DNA of 64,000 nt, taken from contig JAKGHH010000002.1 in the NCBI GenBank assembly GCA_022828595.1, forward strand, positions 43,432,222-43,496,221, read 5' to 3'. A program made the position numbers and the translations under genes. This document shows positions 55,844 through 64,000 of the stretch, in pieces. The DNA comes from Nelumbo lutea. Lineage: Eukaryota; Streptophyta; Magnoliopsida; Proteales; Nelumbonaceae. The notes beneath the pieces are model-generated. The model was not told the DNA's origin, ran no database searches, and saw nothing but the letters and a program-made list of their open reading frames with translations. The first letter of the stretch is position 1, and every line of letters starts with the position of its first letter.

Positions 55844-56671
55844 TGGTGCGCAATCCAGCCGGTCTTAGCTGTCAACGACTTTTGCCTCTGAATTGAGCAA
55901 CAGGGAACCTGAAACGGAGAAGATGAGGAAGCTCCGGGGGGAACTCGGTGTAAAGGCTCCGAAGTTCAAGTTAGAATCTTTCAAAGGCGAGATAAAACCA
56001 GATAGCGCAAAGTTTGCATACCCTGTTCTTGGGGGGTAGAGAGCCTTTTATAACCACCTCGCACACTCACTCCTAGGCTTCTGTCAGGTCGGGTATGATT
56101 ACTTCCGTGCTTCTGCCGGTTCGGGTGTCATCACCTCTGCTGGGGCAGAACCGCCACTGCTCCTTTTTGTCGGAGCCGTCTCTATAACTGGAGATGGCGG
56201 TGGTAGGTGACGGTGGCAGGGTGGCCGTTGAAATGCGGCTGTCAAGCGTCAGATCCCAAGTCAGTCAGGTGCGCCGCCCCCGGATACGGACTCCTTTAGT
56301 GTCAGGTACAGTGTTCTGGAGGCGAAGTGCTGGAGCGGTGTGCGAGGCGAAGTCTTGAGCTCGGATAGGGGAGTGTCCCGAACTGCCATGAGGCGGGCAA
56401 GTTTCGGGTCACTGCTTTTGTGTGGCTCAGGGTTAAAGGGAGAGTTCGGGCTCCTCATAGGGAGTTCGAGCTCTTAGTAGGGAGGTCGGGCTCCTTGTAG
56501 GGAGTTCGGGCTCCTCGAAGGGAGTTCGGTCTCCTCGAGGGGAAGTTCGGACTGTTGGTTTTTTCCCTTTGGTGTTTGCACCCTGGGGTACGTTGCTTTA
56601 AGTGCCGAGCTACTTTTTTTTTTTTTGCCACGTGGCGTGATTGCGAGGTCGGGCCAAATCTTCCTTCATCA
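55844..56671 (-). mobile_element. GC-rich LTR-like unit (possible solo LTR)
   Basis: The 828-bp unit runs TG...CA and is bracketed by GTTACTAA(T) at 55836-55844 and 56672-56680. On the - strand a TATA-like TTATAAAAGG occurs near 56060, placed as in a U3-R junction. Base composition is much richer in G+C than the neighbours, and a 20-bp minisatellite lies inside. No coding sequence. The bracketing repeat is longer than the 4-6 bp usual for LTR elements, so the class is uncertain; I see no terminal inverted repeat beyond TG/CA. Confidence 0.5.
56441..56540. repeat. 20-bp minisatellite, five units
   Basis: Five consecutive 20-base units of the type GGAGTTCGGGCTCCTCGTAG, each differing at a few positions. 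It is within the GC-rich LTR-like unit. Confidence 0.9.
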
Positions 56672-56680
56672 GTTACTAAT

Positions 56681-57756
56681 ATCAAATCCAATGGATGATC
56701 AGTTTGGAAGGAGTACAAATATAAATATGTACAGTGTAAATAGATATAAAATAATACAAAATACAAGATTTTGTATTCTATAAATTTGCGTTTATACTCT
56801 TTCCAAAATGAGCCAATAAAACATGAGAAGGAAATGTGAGCAGAAAATAAGTAAATGAGCCAGCTGCCCCTTATAAACTGCCCCAAAACCACCATGTCAT
56901 AGCTCATTTTCTAGAGAAAAAATCTAAAACTCTGAGAACTACTCTCTGTTATATTAGATAATCTTCCATTGGTGTCATTAGAGATTACATGACGATGAAT
57001 TATTACCTCTCTCTCTCTCTCTCTCTGATAGGGTCACCTTTACGTTACAGAATCGGTTTGTGGCTGTCCAGCTTCATCTCTTTCTCTTCCCTCATAATCC
57101 CTCCCCACAAAATGCCTTCGCTATGTACCATCACGACAGATGTATCAGTTGAGTATAGAGCCAAAGCCAAAGAAACTTGTCAGCATGCAAACTTAACAGG
57201 TATGACCCAAAGTTATAGGAGCAAATTACAGTTCTTGAAAATTTTCATCGAAGAATAATGGAGGATAAATTCAATATTTTCTTTTTCCCTTTTCTTTATC
57301 ATTTTCCCCTCCGAGTTCATTCTATATTCTTTACAGTTTTGAGTTTGATATTTTGTCTTTTGTGTGAACCAAAAGTGTTGAGTGGTATATTTTTTCCCTT
57401 TCTTCCTAATATGTTTTTTGAACTTTCTAAATTCTGGGTTTTTATGTGGAGCCGGGCCAATAGAGCATGTATAAGTTGCTTTTGAAATTCTAGGGTATAC
57501 ATGAATAATTTGTCAAATGTATAGGGTATATATAAGTAATTAACAATATTTCTAGTTAGCTTAGACCCATCAGCTAGAGGGTACCAAAAGCCCTTGTCTC
57601 TGAAGGCTCGTCTAAGAGAATAAATTTTTGTGCAAGTCTTATTAGAAGAAAGAATAACTAGTCTTGAAAGTGTTGATGAATGTTGTATACCATCACAAGA
57701 TCTCTAACATTAGAATCATGTAGATTTTTATACCTATTATTTCAAATAATAATAAA
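56681..57756. other. Intergenic, CT microsatellite, no gene supported
   Basis: A (CT)n run lies at about 57007-57026. A short + strand frame after it (MPSLCTITTDVSVEYRAKAKETCQHANL, ending at a GT) might be a first exon, but no following exon or family similarity was found. Confidence 0.35.
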
Positions 57757-58812
57757 CATAGATGAAATTTATCGGTAATCGCTTTCCAAACTGAGAATTT
57801 ATTGGAGTGAAGTGATGCAGAACTACAAAACTGAAAAGTTGCAGAGAAAATGAGGGTTGAGTCGTGCCACTTGGTCACTCTCCTTAAAACCATATTTTCC
57901 CCTACGATGCAGTCAAGTGATAACAAATCGGTTACCAAGATAAAACAACCCACAAGCCACTAGTAGGCATGCACTCATTTATCAGACATTCACGAACCAC
58001 AGAGAGATGATGCTCAAATTTGCAAAGAAGGCAGAAAATAAGAATGCCGAAAATGTTTTTGTGTGTAAAAATTGGGTCAACCAACACTCCTTTTATAGAG
58101 TGTTCTCATACCCGAATGGACACAAAGGTGTCCTTTTAGACAGGGACCTCTTCATAATAGTGCACATGTTTGAAGAGGCACAAAAAGGAGGAAACACGAA
58201 CAAGAAAAGAAAATTGTTCAAAAAATAGATACAAAATTAAAATTCAAATAGTTAATTCGATTAAAAGCAAAACTAATGCAGTGATGCAAAACTTATTAGT
58301 AATCGCTTTCCAAACCAAGAATTTGCTGGAATAAAGCGATGTAGAACTACGAAACTGAGAACTTGTAGAGAAAAGGAGGGCTGAGTCATGTCACTTGGTC
58401 ACTCTCCTTAAAACCGCATTTGTCTCCTATGGTGCAGCCGAGTGATGGCAATTCAGTCACCAAGATAAAACAGCCCACATGCCACTGGTAGGCATGCACT
58501 CGTTTATCAGACTTTCGCGAATCACAGAGAGATAATGCTCAAATTTGTAGAGAAGACAGAGAAGAAGAATGTCGAAAATGTTTTTGTGTGTAAAAACTGG
58601 GTCAACCAACACTCCTTTTATAGAGTGTTCTAAGACCCGAATGGATACAAAGGTGTCCTTTCAAACAATGACCTCTTCAAAACAGTGCACCTATTTGAAG
58701 AGACACAAAAATGAAGAAGCACAAACAAAAAAAGAAAATTGTTCAAAAAATAGATATAAAATTCAAATTCAAATAATTAATTCAGTTAAAAACAAAACTG
58801 ATTCGGTGTAAT
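57757..58812. repeat. 524-bp unit duplicated in tandem
   Basis: Two adjacent copies (about 57757-58286 and 58287-58812) align along their whole length at an offset of 524 bases. Both contain 'cactccttttatagagtgttct' and 'gtgtgtaaaaa(t/c)tgggtcaacc'. Divergence is several percent with small indels. On the - strand both have CTCTATAAAAGGAG, a TATA-like element, which would suit LTRs; no internal retroelement region lies between them. Confidence 0.75.
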
Positions 58813-59571
58813 GCGCGCATACCCACCTGCGTCACACCGAACGTGTTATCCCACAAAACTCGAATTCTTAAAAATTGGGATCAAATTTTAGTATCCCTTT
58901 ATAATTAAATCTCGATGACGAGTGAAATCATCAAAAAAGGTGTATATTTCATTATAAATATGGTTCTCTCCTCACAAATGAATTCACACCGGGAATAGAG
59001 AACTAGGTAGAAAAATTTGCAAGTACCCAATGACAAGTTCTGAGAAATTAGAGATATTATGTCCTTTGTAGGGGTGTAGTGAGAAAATTTGAGTAGCCTT
59101 TGGGCTTAATTGTTTATCACTAAGATTTCTTAAATATCTTCACAGTGCGAGGCTGAGCTTGTAATTATTGTGCATATTCTTGCATCTCATAAAGTTTGGA
59201 TGTATGTATTAATATCAACTTGATAAGAGGCATTTGTTGTATTTGTGCTTACATTAATATATTGATTGTAATCTATGTATTATTTTGAACACCATTAAAA
59301 GTATAGTTGGCACCTGTAAGTTAACTGTTCAGGTTTGGTTTACACCCGAAAATTCATCCAGTTCAAGTCTTATAGGCACCCAGAAGTCTGAAATGTTTGG
59401 TTGACATCCAAAAATCCAACTGATTTAGTGAAATTCTAAAGAGGTTGATTGAGGAAAAAAAATATAAGCCTAGATTCGGTCGAACCTCTACAAAAGTCCT
59501 TGTGTGCTTTATTTTTCTTCAATCGTTTACTTGTTCATCTTATGTTCAGTTATTTAAATTGTATTGATTAG
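58813..59571. other. Intergenic, no gene seen
   Basis: Unique-looking AT-rich sequence without recognisable coding. The hAT MITE follows. Confidence 0.4.
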
Positions 59572-59579
59572 CACACATA

Positions 59580-59992
59580 TAAGGGTGTCAATGGACCGGT
59601 TTTGGACTGGACCCCATCCAGTCCAAAATCAATTTGGACGGATTGGATAGACCAAAAAGACAATGGATTGGACTAGTCCAGTCCAAAATATTTATTAGAT
59701 TGGACTGGACCTGGTCTGTCCGTAATAGATTTATATTGGATTTGATTGGACTAAGCCAATATCCGGTCCATTGATATATAAGATAAGAATATAGGTGTCA
59801 ATGGACCAGGTTTTGGTTGAAACCAATCTAAATTAAAATGAATTTAAACAAGTTGGATGGTCAAACATTGAATTGGACCAGTCCAAAATGGTCCAAATTA
59901 TTCATTGGATTGGATTGGACCTGATCCATTTGTAATGGACTCACATTAGACTGGATCGGATTGGACCAAATCCAGTCCAATCGACACCCCTA
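59580..59992. repeat. 413-bp hAT-type MITE, TAGGGGTGTC ends
   Basis: The ends TAAGGGTGTCAATGGAC and the inverse of TAGGGGTGTCGATTGGAC are flanked by a perfect 8-bp duplication, CACACATA, at 59572-59579 and 59993-60000. Internally 'ggtgtcaatggacc' starts again at about 59792, so the element contains an internal repeat of its left part. The word 'ttggact/agtccaa' is very frequent. A truncated sister lies at 16798. Confidence 0.9.
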
Positions 59993-60029
59993 CACACATA
60001 AACAGTGTCCCACTCCATCAAGTTTCCTT

Positions 60030-60565
60030 TGAGTTAGGATATCTAGGAAATAATAGTATAAGTAGAAGGACAATCGTCTATCAAAACGTGCTCTACAGCA
60101 AACAATATTACAGTTGAATTTGTAGCAGATTTAACATTTAACTCTCTAAAAGGGATTAGACATCTTTCCTTATCCTCATTAGGCTTAGATTTTGGCTTCA
60201 TTGCAGCAATCTTCTTCCCTTTTGAGTTGTTCTTGGAGGCAATGTTAGCACAAGTAACAACATTGCCAAACAACTTAGAATGCTCAAATCTAATTTCATA
60301 TTCAACAATAAGGCCAGAATATCATCAAAGCTATAATATCAACCCAAATAACAATGGAGGTCACCGGAGATGCAAACTTTGGAGCCAAACCACTAGTAAC
60401 ATATTGTATCGTCTCTGAACCTAAGATGAGCCAATTGAGACAAGACTATCACATATAAGTCGAGCCCGTTGAATATAGTCTGTCATACCTTGATTCCCTT
60501 TCTTTGAGTTGTGAAAGTTCAATTCGAAACTGCATTATCCTAGTTAGCCATCAATTTGGATGCAA
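60030..60565 (-). mobile_element. Ty1/copia gag fragment
   Basis: The - strand translation gives TQRKGIK...TDYIQRARLICDSLVSIGS, ETIQYVTSGLAPKFASPVTSIV, and FEHSKLFGNVVTCANIASKNNSKGKK, with stops. This is the UBN2-type gag of copia elements, including the region before the zinc knuckle. No pol follows. Confidence 0.7.
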
Positions 60566-60594
60566 AGAGACGGGGGCAGAGTTAGGAACAAAGT

Positions 60595-60850
60595 TTTTAA
60601 AACTGGACCGGACAAGGAACCATTCTGGGTCTGGTTCTCAGGTCGAACGGTCTGACTGTCCAGTTTGAATGAATGGTCCGTTCTGACAAAAAAAAAACAC
60701 CAAAAAAATGGCCAAAAACATTCCTGAGTCAAATGATTCGACGGTTCGATTATCCAAATCAATGGTTCGCTGACCAAATCAATAAATTTTGGGCAAAAAA
60801 AATGATTTTGGGGTAAAACAGAACTGGTAAAGTGATGGGGACGGGGGGAC
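60595..60850. repeat. ACCGG-family repeat copy, inverted
   Basis: It holds 'tttttaaaactggaccgg' at its left and 'ttttggggtaaaacagaactgg' at its right, the reverse-complement order of the copy at 132-378. No target duplication identified. Confidence 0.5.
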
Positions 60851-61560
60851 ATGGCTCCCCTGAGTTCCCCCTAGCTCCACCCCCTGCAAAAGAGACAAGC
60901 TAAGGCTGTCCCACAATGACTTGGAAGAAAGTGTATGCCTGCGATGAGAGAAGACATAGGCCAACTGACCAGAAATAGAAATTGGTCTTATTGTTCCTAG
61001 AGAATTAATGGATCCATCAAAATCCTGAAATTCCCTTCTCACAAACTAGGTTGGACAATTAATGGATCCATCAGCGTATCGTAAAGGCTCTCAAACTTTT
61101 CAGAACCGGAATGAATTGGGAATTGGATCTCCAAAGAAAAAAACTATTTCAGTCGACTTTGACCACAATGAGATGAGATACTGTGGCAGGATGTTGAGGT
61201 TAACAATGGTATCAGGAATACTTCACGCCTGAAGCTCGTTAGTCAAATATCATAAAGAATTCACAGTTTGTACTCTCGCTCAAGAACAAGAACGAGAAAA
61301 GAAAGATAGTTTATGTACCTTTGTATGTACATTTGTCATGCTTGTATAAAAGATGTATACAATAAAGGGAATGTCTATGAATATGATTGAAGAGCTTTGA
61401 TGACAAATCAAAGCAATCAAAGCACCCTTCCTTCGTTAATCTCTTTTACAATGCTAGTTGATTTGGCTGTATAAGTTTTTTCTGATATCATGTTGAAATC
61501 ATACAACAGATGTAGTGATAGGGTTAATCACATCAATGGAAAGGATGGAGATGAGAGAGG
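60851..61560. other. Intergenic, no gene seen
   Basis: Short frames only. 'aatggtatcagg' near 61208 resembles a copia primer-binding site, but no coding sequence follows in either direction close enough to support it. Confidence 0.35.
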
Positions 61561-61563
61561 ACA

Positions 61564-62204
61564 AGGGTCCTTTCGGTTCTCATAATAGGTGCCTATCAGA
61601 ATGGGCCATTCCAACCAAATGGGATTCCCCCATATGGGGGAATGGGGTTCTCGTTCTAGAGTCTGTGAGTTAGAGGAAGTAACGAACTCGAACTCCTGAC
61701 AAAAATAATCCAAACCTTAATATTAGTAAAATAGTAATAAATCGATAATAAAAACAAAGATATTAATTATTAAATATAATAATAATACAATATTAATAAG
61801 TTATTCATAAAATAGCAATAAAACATTAATAATTAAATAATAAAATATTAATATAATATAATTAAAGTAATAATAAAATAATAATATATTAAGTATTAAA
61901 TAATAATAAAACAATATTAAAACAATAACAACAAAAATAATAGAATATTAATAAATTATTCATAAAATATTAAGATATTGATTATTAAATACTAATAAAA
62001 CACTAATAAAATAATGAAATATTAATAAACTAATACAAAATTGAAAACTTTTTTATTGATTCCAACTCCAAATGAAACAAACAGCAATGATTGAAATCCA
62101 ATTCCAATTCTCATCTAAAACAAGCAGATGTTGGGAATAGACAATTCCAAGGGAATCGGATTCGGATTCCGATTCCAATTCCTGACCGTGGAACAAATGG
62201 ACCC
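61564..62204. repeat. Possible TIR element with AT-rich core
   Basis: GGGTCCTTTCGGTTCTC at the left and the inverse of GGGTCCATTTGTTCCACGG at the right could be terminal repeats around an AT-rich core (61720-62050, many 'aataataaaatatt' words). The subterminal phrases 'gggattcccc' and 'gattccaatt' are only loosely related. No target duplication was confirmed. Confidence 0.35.
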
Positions 62205-62207
62205 TAA

Positions 62208-62333
62208 GGCTATGCTTGGTTTGAAGTAAAATGTAGGGAAAGGAAGGGAAAGACAAAAACGTATACAAGATTTGTGAAGGTTTCTCTACCTTTCCTTTCC
62301 TTTCCCTACCTTTTCCTTCAAACCAAACAGGCG
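62208..62333. repeat. 126-bp Tourist-like MITE
   Basis: The ends GGCTATGCTTGGTTTGAAG and CTTCAAACCAAACAGGCG are inverted repeats, with TAA on both sides (62205-62207 and 62334-62336). The interior forms a hairpin of 'gggaaaggaaggg' and 'ccctaccttttcc'. Same family as 14308 and 49404. Confidence 0.75.
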
Positions 62334-62336
62334 TAA

Positions 62337-63228
62337 GGTGATTATCCTTTTTTATCCTTGCACTGCTGCATGGATTATGTGGAATCATCTATATCTCCAA
62401 TCTCTTTATTCGTTATTAATCTATTCATGCAAAGAAACTGAAAACTCTTTTAGGAAGAAGCATTCTACAACACTGAACATGGTCAATTCTCAACCCGGGC
62501 AATATGTATGAAACACAATGTGACTTATCAACCTTGGGCTTTGCCTATTGGATGTTTGGCATTTGACTAAATGACCAGAAATATATATATATATATATAT
62601 ATATATTCACAGGGGCTGGGCTGAAGTTCAATAATAGAGGGGGGTTTAAGTTTCATCTTCTAAGTTCAAACTTCTTTGCGTGCAACAGTGCAGGGTAAGT
62701 TGGAATGCATTGGCAGGTGTTAACAGAGCAGGGTCATGGTGATTTTGTTCGGTGACCAGTTTTTGCCATCAATTTAGTCCTGTTTTGAGTGTTTTCAGTG
62801 GCATCTTTAATATACTATCCAATACTTCACACGTCAAAACGACCGTCTCAAAATTCTAGTCAATTTGCTTTCATCTATCTTATAGCACGTGCGACTCAAC
62901 TAATCTGTATAAAGCCACAGAAAATTCAATCTACAAACTAAATACAGTACAGAGGTCAGAGGCAAGCATCATTTCATGCGGACAAAAGAGAAAACGATAA
63001 CTGGAAAATGGGTTAGGCTGAGGGGTGTCAATAAAGAGAACTTCACAAAACTCCCCAGTTGCCATGATACATTGGTTCCACGGTATCTACAGACTCGCTA
63101 GTAATTGCCTCAACTCAAGTAAGATTAACACAATTACCTATAGTAGATGTATAGATAAAACATATTTAAATATATCCCTCTGAGAGGAGGAACTCTCACT
63201 GTATGTCCACAGCGTAAGTGGATCACTG
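62337..63228. other. Intergenic and probable 3' UTR of the right-edge gene; (AT)n tract
   Basis: No coding frame is supported. An alternating AT tract lies at 62581-62606. The last few hundred bases before 63229 probably form the 3' UTR of the - strand gene at the window edge. Confidence 0.4.
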
Positions 63229-63471
63229 TCAACATGGGAACAGTAGTGGCGATCCATCTCTCCGCAATTTACCCCCTGATAATTCAAGTTTGTTCATCTT
63301 TTCTTCGCACCAGAATAACTGCTCTTTGCTGATCCTCGCCATTCTCAGAACCCTCATTATGACTTTGACATCAATGAGGCCGAAAAATAGTTCAGTTTCC
63401 TCTATCGTTGCAGGCCAGGATTTCTTCTTCAACCCCTTCTTTTTACAGAGTTCTTTCAGTTTCATTTCTTT
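63229..63471 (-). CDS. Last coding exon of an unrecognised gene running off the right edge
   Basis: On the - strand a splice acceptor (TTTGAACTGCAG) ends at 63472. An open frame of 80 codons plus stop follows: KEMKLKELCKKKGLKKKSWPATIEETELFFGLIDVKVIMRVLRMARISKEQLFWCEEKMNKLELSGGK..., ending LLFPC. It starts in phase 0 after the acceptor. The sequence is lysine-rich at first and then looks like amphipathic helices, and codon use looks protein-like. The upstream bases to 64000 look intronic. I do not recognise the family. A spurious frame is possible, but the clean acceptor and non-repetitive composition favour a real exon. Confidence 0.5.
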   Translation of the reverse strand, partial: KEMKLKELCKKKGLKKKSWPATIEETELFFGLIDVKVIMRVLRMARISKEQLFWCEEKMNKLELSGGKLRRDGSPLLFPC

Positions 63472-64000
63472 CTGCAGTTCAAAATTTGTATAAAAGTTGA
63501 AAAACATGGTCAGTTCCTAGAAGCAAGACTATAAAAACTCCACGCAATTTAAATGCATAGGCTAAATTCTACAAGCATAAGATCCATCACATCGAACCTA
63601 GATTATAGAAACCAACTTGCTACCTCAGGAGTCACTTGGGTACAACAATTAAATAAATTTTAGTTTTAACAATTACATGCACAATTATTAAAATAACTAC
63701 AACTATAAAACAAATAATCATTTCTTTGATCTATGAAATTAAGAAAGCTTCTTTACATAATGAAACCCAGAGCATAGCCGTAGACAACTACTCTTTATCC
63801 TAGAAGATAATACCTAAAGAATGTTATCATGCAAAGTAGAAAGATAAATGTTAGGTATCAATAAAAAAAGATAAATGCAATATAAACAGGTTCTCCAATG
63901 TTCGAAACAAATTATGACAATAAAAACAGAAGAATTTTATATATACTGAACCAAATAGCCATATTTATGTAGGAAAAACCAGAGGATCTATGCATCTTAC

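Noticed and set aside
57100..57260. First exon of a small gene (MPSLCTITTDV...).
   Set aside because: There is only an ATG and a possible GT donor; no second exon, no family similarity, and an adjacent CT microsatellite.
61200..61400. A copia primer-binding site at 'aatggtatcagg'.
   Set aside because: No gag or LTR structure could be tied to it, and a 9-base match is expected by chance in 64 kb of AT-rich DNA.
1..64000. CRISPR arrays, operons or bacterial phage-type systems.
   Set aside because: No regularly spaced direct repeats, no polycistronic gene runs, and all genes are of plant nuclear type with spliceosomal introns.

Overview
This window is plant nuclear DNA. It has GT-AG introns, plant-specific gene families, plant LINE, copia, gypsy, hAT, PIF/Harbinger and Mutator-type sequences, and an AT-rich, repeat-dense background. 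A flowering plant with transposon-swollen introns fits, possibly an early-diverging eudicot or a magnoliid; the species cannot be fixed from sequence alone. There is no sign of prokaryotic or organellar organisation.

Three apparently intact protein-coding genes are present, plus part of a fourth. (1) An acidic ribosomal P3 gene on the + strand (CDS 14004-16277, two exons, 120 aa), with a TATA box and two telo-boxes upstream of the ATG. (2) A plant metaxin gene on the + strand, for mitochondrial outer-membrane protein import (six coding exons between 21069 and 43224, 326 aa). Its introns 1 and 4 are about 4.6 and 14.8 kb and filled with transposons. (3) A DUF630/DUF632 (NRG2/REL2/APSR1-type) gene on the - strand (four coding exons, 51072 to 47219, 754 aa), with an N-myristoylation-type start and a likely intron in its 5' UTR. 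(4) At the right edge, the probable last coding exon of an unrecognised - strand gene (63471 to 63229).

Layout. 1-13.8 kb: RTE and L1 LINE relics, a copia RNase H relic, MITEs and an orphan trihelix-factor exon. It also holds an L1 element with a second L1 inserted head-to-head inside it, followed by a Pack-MULE-like element carrying pieces of two unrelated host genes (non-specific phospholipase C and RMC1/Mic1). 13.8-16.4 kb: the P3 gene. 16.5-20.4 kb: MITEs and a - strand L1. 21-43.2 kb: the metaxin gene. Intron 1 holds an L1; intron 4 holds an hAT transposase relic broken by two MITEs, a PIF/Harbinger-like element with an hAT MITE inside it, and a gypsy relic broken by an L1 that is itself broken by an hAT element. 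43.5-46 kb: MITEs and another L1. 47.2-52.4 kb: the DUF630/632 gene and its promoter side. 52.4-63 kb: intergenic repeats, including a GC-rich LTR-like unit, a 524-bp tandem duplication, a 413-bp hAT MITE with a perfect 8-bp target duplication, and a copia gag relic.

The three host genes encode housekeeping or plant-specific functions and show no operon-like relationship. The notable biology is the insertion chronology, which can be read from target-site duplications and broken reading frames, together with several short repeat families that recur within these 64 kb. I found no CRISPR array, rRNA, tRNA or clearly new multi-gene system.
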